12,758 nucleotides of DNA from an uncultured Flavobacteriia bacterium. Lineage in GTDB: Bacteria; Bacteroidota; Bacteroidia; Flavobacteriales_D; Crocinitomicaceae. Of this stretch, positions 6,579-12,758 are shown one piece after another. The DNA lies in contig CAIYQV010000220.1 of the NCBI GenBank assembly GCA_903928365.1, positions 1 to 12,758 of the forward strand, in the 5' to 3' direction. Every line of letters starts with the position of its first letter. Position 1 is the first letter of the stretch. A model generated the notes under the pieces. It worked only from the letters and a program-made list of their open reading frames with translations. It did not search any database and had not been told where the DNA came from. Both the position numbers and the translations under genes were made by a program.

Positions 6579-7795
6579 TCACTGATCCCGAAATTCTAAA
6601 GAAACTGATTAGTCAAGGGAGCTTGCTTCCAAAAGAAGAAATGCTCGAGATATCCAGAAAAAAAGGTCAACTTTTTATTGGGATTCCTAAAGAAATTTCT
6701 TTTCAGGAAAGACGTGTTGCGCTTGTTCCTGTAGCTGTGTCAGTACTGGTCGCTAACGGACATCGAGTTAGAGTTGAATCGAAAAGTGGTGAACTGTCTA
6801 GTTTTTCGGATAGAGATTACAGCGAAGCAGGAGCAGAGATCTGTTACGATCCAAAAGAAATTTTTGAATGTGATATTATCTTCAAAGTGGCTCCTCCTAC
6901 AGAAGATGAGGTTGACATGATGACTGGGAACCAGACCTTGATCTCAGCGCTCCAACTGTCTGTCCAACCAAAATCACTGCTTCAAAAGCTGATGCAGAAG
7001 AAGGTGACAGCGGTCGCCTGGGATTACATCAGGGATGACTCTGGATTATTTCCTGTAGTGCGAACCATGGGTGAAATTGCCGGGACAACCTCGATTTTAA
7101 TTGCAGGAGAATTGCTATCCTCATTTTCGGAAGGTAAAGGTGTTATGCTCGGAGGAATAGCGGGGGTGACTCCTGCAGAAGTAGTGGTGATCGGTGCCGG
7201 AACAGTAGGTGAATTTGCAACACGGTCGGCTATGGGACTGGGGGCAAATGTGAAGGTTTTTGATAATTCCTTGTCACGTTTGCGTCGTCTTCAAAATGAT
7301 CTTGGAAGACGTATATATACATCTGTAGTGAATCCTAAAGTTTTAGCAAAAGCGCTCAGACGTGCTGATGTGGTTATCGGTGCATTGAGGGCTCCATTGG
7401 GTAGAACCCCTTGCGTCGTAACCGAAGAAATGGTGGAAGGAATGAAAACAGGGTCAGTATTGGTAGATGTAAGTATTGATCAAGGCGGATGCTTTGAAAC
7501 GTCACATGTTACTAATCACAAGGAACCTACTTTTGTAAAACATGGTGTGATACACTATTGTGTTCCTAACATTGCTTCTAGGGTTTCTCGCACGGCTTCT
7601 TTTGCGCTTTCAAATATCTTTCTTCCGATCCTCCTGGACATGGGTGACCATGGTGGGTGCAAGGATTTGATCAAAAATGATCATGGATTCAGAAGTGGGG
7701 TTTATATGTACAAAGGCACTCTCACCAGTGAGGTACTAGGGAAAGTTTTTGATCTGAAATACAAAGACATTGAGTTGTTGATCCTCGGTATGTAA
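6575..7795 (+). CDS. alanine dehydrogenase/transhydrogenase-family protein, catalytic His replaced by Gln
   Basis: A 406-residue cytosolic NAD-linked protein of the alanine dehydrogenase / PntA N-domain family; alanine dehydrogenase interconverts L-alanine and pyruvate plus ammonia. After an N-terminal extension of about 30 residues, family motifs follow in order. GIPKEISFQERRVALVP carries Arg47, the pyruvate-contacting Arg. FKVAPPT carries Lys104. The NAD-binding glycine loop VIGAGTVGEFA is at 205-215, with Asp230 ending the second beta strand. VDVSIDQGGCFETS carries Asp302, followed by HYCVPNIASRVSRTAS. Where classical enzymes have the catalytic His (LFTYLHLA), this protein reads LISALQLS with Gln127. 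The long N-terminus and Gln resemble the Bacteroidota branch usually labelled alanine dehydrogenase, from memory and unverified, so the reaction is uncertain. The start ATG overlaps the tsaE stop by 4 bp; the symporter follows after 1 bp. Confidence 0.88.
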   Translation: MITDPEILKKLISQGSLLPKEEMLEISRKKGQLFIGIPKEISFQERRVALVPVAVSVLVANGHRVRVESKSGELSSFSDRDYSEAGAEICYDPKEIFECDIIFKVAPPTEDEVDMMTGNQTLISALQLSVQPKSLLQKLMQKKVTAVAWDYIRDDSGLFPVVRTMGEIAGTTSILIAGELLSSFSEGKGVMLGGIAGVTPAEVVVIGAGTVGEFATRSAMGLGANVKVFDNSLSRLRRLQNDLGRRIYTSVVNPKVLAKALRRADVVIGALRAPLGRTPCVVTEEMVEGMKTGSVLVDVSIDQGGCFETSHVTNHKEPTFVKHGVIHYCVPNIASRVSRTASFALSNIFLPILLDMGDHGGCKDLIKNDHGFRSGVYMYKGTLTSEVLGKVFDLKYKDIELLILGM

Positions 7796-7796
7796 C

Positions 7797-9173
7797 ATGC
7801 TTGCTACATCTGTTATTCTTTATCTGCTGGTTACGCTGGGAATTGGATATCAGGCATCCAAAAGGGTAAGGAATGCTGAAGACTTCGCTATTGCGGGCAG
7901 AAAACTACCATTCTTTATGTCTTCTGCGGCTTTGTTCGCCACATGGTTTGGTAGCGAAACAATTCTTGGGTCCACTGAAGAGTTTTTAAAACATGGGCTT
8001 TTGGGAGTGATTGAAGAACCTCTGGGTGCTGCCCTGTGTTTGCTGATTGTGGGTTTGTTTTATGCCAGACGAATGTATCGGACCAATGCATTTACATTTT
8101 CAGACGTATTTGGCAGTAGGTTTGGTAGATCGGCAGAGTTAGTGAGTGCTGTGGTCATGATTCCCAGTTTTTTTTCGTGGATTGCTGCACAGTTTATTGC
8201 TCTTGCAATGATATTTCAACTTCTTTTCGGAATTACTTTTTTAGAGGGCGTCATTGCAGGTACCATATTAGTTGTTTTATATACATCCATGGGAGGGATG
8301 TGGGCTGTCTCGTGGACAGATACCATCCAAACAGTGGTAATTATCCTCGGACTTATCGCTATCCTCATCTTCTTTTTAGCGGATAAGGATTTTGCTCAGG
8401 TTTATGAAAATACTCCTGATGGTTTCATGGAGCTATACGATTCAGATCGCCTCTCATGGTTGGAATGGTTGGGGGCATGGTGTACAATTGGACTTGGTTC
8501 AGTGGCATCTCAAGATATTTTCCAGAGGGTTGTTTCATCACGAAATGAACGTGTCGCTATGTGGTCGTCTATAAGTGCCTCCGTTCTTTATTTATTAATT
8601 GGGATCATTCCTTTAATGATCGTTTGGTTGGGGGCACATTCATTTCCTGAATTTTATGAAAAGAATCAGGGGAATTTTATTTCTGCGCTTATAATGCACA
8701 AGACACCTGTTTGGATACGAGTAATCTATTTTGGGGCATTGGTATCCGCATTACTTAGTACGGCTTCTGGGGCAATTCTCGCACCTGCTACAGTGTTAGC
8801 TGAAAACGTGTTAAAACCGATTTTTCCTAAAAAAGAATTACTTCCAATGATGCGATTTGGTGTGGTCGTCATCGCGCTTGTTTCGGCTGCTATTTGTTTT
8901 ACCGGGTCGAGTATTTTCGAATTGGCAGGTCAGGCTTCCGCATTTAGTCTGGTTTCTGTGTTTATTCCTTTTTCATTTACACTTTTCTATCCTAGAACTA
9001 CCAGATTGGGAGTCAATGCTGGAATGATCCTGGGTTTAGTTGCTTGGTTTGCTGTTTCGTTTATCGATTTGGAAGTTCCATCATTTTTCATTGGCATGGG
9101 AGTGTCTTTTGTCGCTGTAGTTGCTGGAAATTATATTGAACACAGAAGAAATAATGGTATTCAAGCCGCTTAA
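7797..9173 (+). CDS. sodium:solute symporter (SSF family), substrate unknown
   Basis: A 458-residue inner-membrane protein with about 12-13 hydrophobic segments from start to end, typical of Na+-coupled SSF carriers (PutP, SGLT, PanF). Family features are NAEDFAIAGRKLP (26-38) between the first two helices, FATWFGSETILGSTEEF (47-63) in the unwound first core helix, the loop GLGSVASQDIFQRVVSSRNE (232-251), and SALLSTASGAILAPATVLAEN (317-337). In the last, Ser321-Thr322 aligns with the PutP Ser340/Thr341 Na2 site. It is somewhat shorter at the N-terminus than many SSF members, but no upstream start is possible without running into the ald-like gene, whose stop is 1 bp away. Translational coupling to that gene suggests, as inference, uptake of a substrate related to amino or organic acid metabolism. 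The last 20 bp overlap the next gene. Confidence 0.92.
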   Translation: MLATSVILYLLVTLGIGYQASKRVRNAEDFAIAGRKLPFFMSSAALFATWFGSETILGSTEEFLKHGLLGVIEEPLGAALCLLIVGLFYARRMYRTNAFTFSDVFGSRFGRSAELVSAVVMIPSFFSWIAAQFIALAMIFQLLFGITFLEGVIAGTILVVLYTSMGGMWAVSWTDTIQTVVIILGLIAILIFFLADKDFAQVYENTPDGFMELYDSDRLSWLEWLGAWCTIGLGSVASQDIFQRVVSSRNERVAMWSSISASVLYLLIGIIPLMIVWLGAHSFPEFYEKNQGNFISALIMHKTPVWIRVIYFGALVSALLSTASGAILAPATVLAENVLKPIFPKKELLPMMRFGVVVIALVSAAICFTGSSIFELAGQASAFSLVSVFIPFSFTLFYPRTTRLGVNAGMILGLVAWFAVSFIDLEVPSFFIGMGVSFVAVVAGNYIEHRRNNGIQAA

Positions 9174-9618
9174 TTTACCGTTAGCCCAACTAAAGCTGAG
9201 GCGAAAAGGGGAGACGCTCTTTGTTCGCTGTTTCATACGGAACAAAGAAGTAGTTCTTACTCCAGAGGAATGGGTGCGTCAACACCTTGTTCATTACCTC
9301 ATTCAACATGCAGGTTACCAAAAAGGGAAGATTGCGGTAGAGTATGCGCTGAAATATAACGGAACGATTAAACGCTGTGATATACTTATTTTCAATGACT
9401 TGGGTTCTCCATTAGTGATCATAGAGTGCAAGGCACCTGAGGTAATGATAGATAAAAACACGTTTTATCAGGCCGCAAAATATGACCATACCCTGAATGC
9501 TGCCTGTTTGATGGTGTCAAATGGTCTGTCACATTTCTCCGTTTTAAAAACAGAAGAGGGACGCCAACTGAATTTGATGGAACATATTTTAACCTGGGAT
9601 GAACTGAAAAAATATTAG
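9154..9618 (+). CDS. stand-alone HsdR N-terminal-like PD-(D/E)XK protein
   Basis: A 154-residue protein matching the type I restriction enzyme R N-terminal domain (HSDR_N-type) as a whole protein. After a basic start ([17 protein letters not shown]) come [18 protein letters not shown] (38-55), [12 protein letters not shown] (59-70), and the nuclease core: Asp76 in KRCDILIF, Glu91-x-Lys93 in [11 protein letters not shown], and Gln106 with Tyr110 in FYQAAKYD. The full D/ExK/QxxxY set implies an active metal-dependent nuclease fold, but no helicase, methylase or specificity subunit is encoded nearby. Similar solo proteins are widespread in Bacteroidota genomes, so this is likely a core gene of unknown role, not restriction. 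ATG 9154 is preferred over the in-frame TTG at 9121: it is preceded by AGAAGA and overlaps the symporter by only 20 bp. Its TAG overlaps the prfC stop by 4 bp. Confidence 0.82.
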   Translation: MVFKPLNLPLAQLKLRRKGETLFVRCFIRNKEVVLTPEEWVRQHLVHYLIQHAGYQKGKIAVEYALKYNGTIKRCDILIFNDLGSPLVIIECKAPEVMIDKNTFYQAAKYDHTLNAACLMVSNGLSHFSVLKTEEGRQLNLMEHILTWDELKKY

Positions 9619-11210
9619 TTCGTTTCCAGTTTGAACTCAGAAGTTTTATGAAAAACGAGTTCAGGATAATCTTGTTCCGCCATGTTTAACAAGAACTGTG
9701 TCTCTGCAAGGAAAACAAGATTTCCGTCTTTGTCTTTTGCTAAATGATTTCCTTTGGCCTTGATAAAAGAATCGAGTTGTTCTTTGTTTTCTGTCGTGAT
9801 CCAACAAGCTTTGAAATAATTCTTGGGTGAAAAACGGCAATTTGCTCCATATTCATTGATCAGGCGGTATTGGATTACTTCAAACTGCAATTGACCTACA
9901 GTACCAACAATTTTTCTATTGCCGGGCTGTATCATGAACATTTGAGCTACCCCTTCGTCTGTAAGTTGATGAATTCCCTTGTCCAGTTGTTTTGATTTGA
10001 GCGGATCTAAATTCTCGAGTTCCATGAAAATTTCAGGTGAGAAGGAAGGGATACCTTTGAAATACATGTTTTCTCCTTCGGTTAGGGTATCGCCAATTTT
10101 GAAATTACCAGTATCGTAAAGTCCAACAACATCTCCCGGGAATGCTTCGTCGATCACGCTTTTATCTTGTGCCATGAAGGAAGTTGGATTCGGGAACTTG
10201 AAGTTCTTGTCCAGTCTGACATGATGATAGAATTTATTTCGTTCAAACTTTCCTGATACGATACGGAGAAACGCAATTCGGTCGCGGTGTTTTGGATCCA
10301 GATTCGCGTGGATCTTAAATACAAAACCGGTAAATTTTGGATCAGAAGGTTCGATTCGTCTGAGATCCGTTTCTCTTCCGATAGGAGACGGTGAGATGCG
10401 GATAAACGTATCTAATAATTCCTGTATACCGAAATTGTTTACAGCCGAACCAAAGAAAACAGGCGCGACTTCACCTTCCAGATAACGCTCACGGTTGAAA
10501 TCATCGTATACTCCGTTAATGATCTCTAGCTCTTCCCTTAATTCACCTGCAAATTGGTCACCAACGAGGTCGTTAAGCAAAGGATCCTCCACATTTTTAA
10601 TCGAAACGATCTCTTCCTCACGCTTCGTTTTATTTGCCTGGAAAAGATTAAGGTTTTTATCGTAAATGTTGTAAACACCTTTGAATCGATCGCCCATTCC
10701 TATAGGCCAGGTAAGAGGGCGTACTTTAATATCGAGCTTTTCTTCTAATTCGTCCAAAAGCGTGAATGCGTCCTTTCCTTCGCGATCCATCTTGTTAACA
10801 AAAATGATTACGGGAGTATTACGCATTCTACACACCTCCATCAATTTTTCTGTCTGAGATTCAACCCCGTTTGCACAGTCGATCACAAGGATCACGCTAT
10901 CTACGGCGGTTAATGTTCGGTAAGTGTCTTCAGCAAAATCTTTGTGACCTGGTGTATCAAGAATGTTGATCTGTTTGCCTGAGTATTCAAAAGCCATTAC
11001 GGAAGTTGCGACAGAGATTCCACGCTGTTTTTCGATCTCCATAAAATCGGAAGTAGCGGTTTTTTTGATCTTGTTGTTTTTGACCGCACCTGCCGTTTGA
11101 ATAGCTCCTCCAAAAAGAAGCAGCTTTTCCGTTAAGGTTGTCTTACCTGCATCCGGGTGGGCAATGATCCCGAACGTTCTTCTTTTTTCAATTGCTTCTG
11201 AATTCTTCAT
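9615..11210 (-). CDS. prfC: peptide chain release factor 3
   Basis: RF3 is the GTPase that removes RF1/RF2 from the ribosome after peptide release. The 531-residue length is normal (about 529). GTPase motifs appear in order: G1 AHPDAGKTT (17-25), G2 region RGISVATS (63-70), G3 DTPGHKDF (85-92), G4 NKMDRE (139-144) and G5 near GSAVNNFG. The linker phrase [18 protein letters not shown] before G2 is characteristic of RF3 rather than EF-G or tetracycline-protection proteins, as is the shorter C-terminal half. The C-terminal region ([20 protein letters not shown]) also fits. There is no frameshift or missing motif. The start codon lies 20 bp downstream of a strong hairpin terminator and I see no clear promoter between them, so how it is transcribed is unclear. 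Confidence 0.97.
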   Translation of the reverse strand: MKNSEAIEKRRTFGIIAHPDAGKTTLTEKLLLFGGAIQTAGAVKNNKIKKTATSDFMEIEKQRGISVATSVMAFEYSGKQINILDTPGHKDFAEDTYRTLTAVDSVILVIDCANGVESQTEKLMEVCRMRNTPVIIFVNKMDREGKDAFTLLDELEEKLDIKVRPLTWPIGMGDRFKGVYNIYDKNLNLFQANKTKREEEIVSIKNVEDPLLNDLVGDQFAGELREELEIINGVYDDFNRERYLEGEVAPVFFGSAVNNFGIQELLDTFIRISPSPIGRETDLRRIEPSDPKFTGFVFKIHANLDPKHRDRIAFLRIVSGKFERNKFYHHVRLDKNFKFPNPTSFMAQDKSVIDEAFPGDVVGLYDTGNFKIGDTLTEGENMYFKGIPSFSPEIFMELENLDPLKSKQLDKGIHQLTDEGVAQMFMIQPGNRKIVGTVGQLQFEVIQYRLINEYGANCRFSPKNYFKACWITTENKEQLDSFIKAKGNHLAKDKDGNLVFLAETQFLLNMAEQDYPELVFHKTSEFKLETN

Positions 11211-11230
11211 TCTGACTATGTAGGGCTAAT

Positions 11231-11260
11231 AAAAAAGGAATCCAAACGGATTCCTTTTTT
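11231..11260 (-). terminator. bidirectional rho-independent terminator after tRNA-His
   Basis: A perfect inverted repeat: AAAAAAGGAATCC (11231-11243), loop AAAC, GGATTCCTTTTTT (11248-11260). The 7-bp GC-containing core is flanked by A6/T6, so it can end transcription on either strand. On the minus strand it follows the tRNA by 9 bp. Nothing on the plus strand reads into it. Confidence 0.85.
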
Positions 11261-11269
11261 AACTTTTAG

Positions 11270-11344
<75 letters not shown>

Positions 11345-11356
11345 GTTTCGTGCCTG

Positions 11357-11364
11357 CAAATATA
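11357..11364 (-). promoter_or_regulatory. -7 box of the tRNA-His promoter
   Basis: Minus strand TATATTTG is an exact TAnnTTTG. It ends 12 bp before G(-1), putting transcription start about 6-7 nt upstream of the mature tRNA. The -33 half is weak (TTTC 18 bp upstream). Confidence 0.6.
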
Positions 11365-11405
11365 GATAAATTCCCATTTTTAGAAATTCATTCGAGGATT
11401 TTTTT

Positions 11406-11413
11406 TACATTCG
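11406..11413 (+). promoter_or_regulatory. possible -7 box for the DinB-like gene
   Basis: TACATTCG differs from TAnnTTTG at one base and lies 23 bp before ATG 11437. No clear -33 partner is visible. Confidence 0.3.
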
Positions 11414-11436
11414 GTACAAATTCGTCTAGAACTGGT

Positions 11437-11949
11437 ATGACTACGAAGCAGTTATTAATGAAAGAATTCGAAACAAGGGTTTTTGAAGAATCTTACGAAC
11501 GAATCTATAAATGCTTGTCAATGATCGAGGAAAGGGATTTGTGGCGTTCACCGGCAAGTAACATTCCCCCCATAGGAAATTTGATATTGCATATGTCAGG
11601 TAATGCCAGACAATGGATCCTCTCCGGATTGGGAGGGAAGCCGGATAACCGTGATCGAGATCAGGAATTTGTCGTTCAAAGCAACATTAAAAAATCAGAG
11701 CTGATCTTTTTGTTACAAACTTTAAGGGTGAATTTACGTTCGGTTTTAGAAGAAACAGATAGCGCCGAGATTACCGCCATGCACTCTATTCAAGGATTCA
11801 AGGTCACTGGTTTTTCAATGATCGTTCATGTGATCGAACATTTCTCCTATCATACGGGACAAATTACTACGCTTACTAAATGGTTGACACAAAAGAATAC
11901 GGATTATTACGGCGATATTGATTTGAATCAATTGAACAAGTTGAATTGA
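11437..11949 (+). CDS. DinB-fold (DinB/DfsB-like) putative metal-dependent protein
   Basis: A 170-residue, probably cytosolic four-helix-bundle protein of the DinB superfamily. The likely metal-binding histidines are His52 in GNLILHMSGNARQWI, and His135 and His139 in HVIEHFSYHTGQI; the phrase H-x-x-x-H-x-GQ and the early LH...W motif are the family hallmarks. Relatives include thiol-dependent transferases such as bacillithiol and mycothiol S-transferases and many uncharacterised proteins, so the reaction cannot be assigned. ATG 11437 is used. The in-frame ATG at 11350 would place the start in the tRNA-His promoter region and add 29 residues without family character. Gene order gives no functional hint: divergent tRNA-His on the left and an oxidoreductase 83 bp downstream in the same direction. 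Confidence 0.8.
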   Translation: MTTKQLLMKEFETRVFEESYERIYKCLSMIEERDLWRSPASNIPPIGNLILHMSGNARQWILSGLGGKPDNRDRDQEFVVQSNIKKSELIFLLQTLRVNLRSVLEETDSAEITAMHSIQGFKVTGFSMIVHVIEHFSYHTGQITTLTKWLTQKNTDYYGDIDLNQLNKLN

Positions 11950-12010
11950 TTTGCTTCTTTTTTTGTTGATAATTCGATGCGTCATTCCGTATTTGAATTT
12001 GACCTGCTTG

Positions 12011-12018
12011 TAACTTTG
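12011..12018 (+). promoter_or_regulatory. -7 box for the oxidoreductase gene
   Basis: TAACTTTG is an exact TAnnTTTG, 14 bp before ATG 12033, implying a leader of roughly 9 nt. TTTG motifs at 11992-11995 and 11998-12001 are too close to form a standard -33 element. Confidence 0.5.
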
Positions 12019-12032
12019 TCAAAAAAATATTC

Positions 12033-12758
12033 ATGATGCTGAAGATCGGCGTTTTTGGGGCAGGACATCTGGGAAAGATTCATATCCGACAATTAAAGGA
12101 ATTACAAAATCATTTTGAGATCATAGGATTTTTTGATCCATCGGATGAGGCTGCTGAGAAGGTTGTAAATGAATTCGGAATCAAACGTTTCACGGATGCG
12201 TTGAGCCTCATTTCTTCCGCGGATTGCATAGATATTGTCACACCAACGCTGAATCATTTTGAGATTGCATCTCTTGCATTACGGAATAGTAAGCATGTAT
12301 TTATTGAAAAACCCGTAACAGAAACGGTTGAGGAGGCGCGTTTGCTCATGCAACTTGCGCGAGAAGCAGACGTGAAAGTACAGGTAGGGCATGTGGAGCG
12401 ATTTAATCCGGCTTTTCAGGCGGCATTGCCTTATTTCAATAAAACCATGTTTATTGAAACGCATCGATTGGCACAGTTCAATCCAAGAGGGACAGATGTT
12501 CCTGTGGTGCTGGACCTTATGATCCATGATCTGGATATTATTTTAACGGTTGTGAAATCGGGTATCAAAAGAATATCCGCGTCAGGTGTTTCCGTTGTAA
12601 GTGATACTCCGGATATTACCAACGCACGTATCGAATTTGACAATGGATGTGTTGCCAATCTTACCTCCTCGAGGATTTCCATGAAAAACATGCGCAAGTC
12701 GCGATTCTTTCAGAAAGATGCATACATCAGTGTGGATTTTCTTACAAAGGAAATGGAA
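12033..12758 (+). CDS. Gfo/Idh/MocA-family oxidoreductase, N-terminal 242 codons (cut by window edge)
   Basis: An open frame runs from ATG 12033 (or the adjacent ATG 12036) to the window edge without a stop. The N-terminal Rossmann domain shows GVFGAGHLGKIH (6-17) for NAD(P) binding, a hydrophobic strand ending in Asp35 (IIGFFDPS), and VTPTLNHFEIA. The Gfo/Idh signature Glu92-Lys93-Pro94 (FIEKPVTET) supplies the catalytic Lys. The substrate domain begins with VQVGHVERFNPAF and carries DLMIHDLDIIL, in which His165 is the expected catalytic His. Members oxidise or reduce sugars, inositols or nucleotide sugars. The GHxERFNP wording recalls UDP-GlcNAc 3-dehydrogenases of the GnnA type, from memory only, so substrate is left open. 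The second half of the protein is outside the window. Confidence 0.92.
   Translation, partial: MMLKIGVFGAGHLGKIHIRQLKELQNHFEIIGFFDPSDEAAEKVVNEFGIKRFTDALSLISSADCIDIVTPTLNHFEIASLALRNSKHVFIEKPVTETVEEARLLMQLAREADVKVQVGHVERFNPAFQAALPYFNKTMFIETHRLAQFNPRGTDVPVVLDLMIHDLDIILTVVKSGIKRISASGVSVVSDTPDITNARIEFDNGCVANLTSSRISMKNMRKSRFFQKDAYISVDFLTKEME

Noticed and set aside
9121..9153. TTG start at 9121 for the HsdR-N-like protein
   Set aside because: It would overlap the symporter by 53 bp and add residues outside the family; ATG 9154 has an AGAAGA stretch just upstream.
4446..9618. A PglZ domain plus an HsdR-like domain suggesting a BREX or restriction defence island
   Set aside because: The PglZ domain is fused to a receiver domain with an intact phospho-Asp, which is PorX. 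The HsdR-like protein is a solo short protein, and the genes between are tsaE, an ald-like gene and a symporter. No methylase, BrxC-like ATPase, helicase or specificity subunit is present.
9615..11210. Reading the prfC product as a tetracycline ribosomal-protection protein or EF-G
   Set aside because: Length of 531 residues, the [18 protein letters not shown] linker and the C-terminal region fit RF3; the protection proteins and EF-G are longer, with extra C-terminal domains.
11350..11436. A longer DinB-like protein starting at ATG 11350
   Set aside because: The extra 29 residues lie over the tRNA-His promoter and do not resemble the family; ATG 11437 gives the normal N-terminus.
12279..12697. 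Minus-strand open frames near the right edge
   Set aside because: They are antisense to the Gfo/Idh frame, which has the GxGxxG, EKP and catalytic His motifs and runs unbroken to the edge.

Overview
This window looks like ordinary chromosomal housekeeping DNA from a member of the Bacteroidota, probably a Flavobacteriales-like marine or environmental lineage. Four things support this: a PorX-type response regulator with a PglZ domain (type IX secretion/gliding regulator); a periplasmic protein with a carboxypeptidase-regulatory-like fold; signal peptides ending in a Gln after cleavage (FCQ, NAQ); and several upstream regions carrying the Bacteroidota -7 box TAnnTTTG instead of a sigma70 -10 box. 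The lower taxonomic rank is inference. I found no phage, plasmid, insertion sequence, CRISPR array or defence island.

Layout. Positions 1-1015 (minus) hold the N-terminal two thirds of IMP dehydrogenase (guaB), which runs off the left edge. Divergent from it is a secreted 213-residue protein (1151-1792), which converges on a nitroreductase-family flavoprotein (1795-2514, minus). A small secreted CAP-domain protein (2625-3155) converges on an HD-domain nucleotide phosphohydrolase (3160-4407, minus). The HD gene is divergent from porX (4446-5990), with only 38 bp between the start codons. After a 171-bp spacer with a REP-like repeat comes a tight four-gene run: tsaE, an alanine-dehydrogenase-family gene, a sodium:solute symporter, and a stand-alone HsdR-N-like PD-(D/E)XK protein (6162-9618). 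The run ends tail to tail, with overlapping stop codons, against prfC (9615-11210, minus). Upstream of prfC on the same strand are a strong bidirectional hairpin terminator and tRNA-His(GUG). A DinB-fold protein (11437-11949) and the N-terminal 242 codons of a Gfo/Idh/MocA oxidoreductase (12033 to the right edge) complete the window.

How the genes relate. Most are independent core functions: purine synthesis, tRNA t6A modification and termination of translation. The two sets most likely to share regulation are the HD gene/porX divergent pair, where both products are metal-dependent phosphohydrolases of nucleotide-type substrates, and the tsaE operon, where translation coupling is evident from a 4-bp overlap, a 1-bp gap and a 20-bp overlap. 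The genome is compact: all three convergent pairs have stops within a few bases of each other and no hairpin between them.

I did not find a convincing new multi-gene system. The observations most worth a second look are the missing catalytic His in the alanine-dehydrogenase homologue, the intact nuclease motif in the stand-alone HsdR-N-like protein, the porX/HD divergent promoter, the altered acceptor stem of tRNA-His, and the terminator placed 20 bp before prfC.
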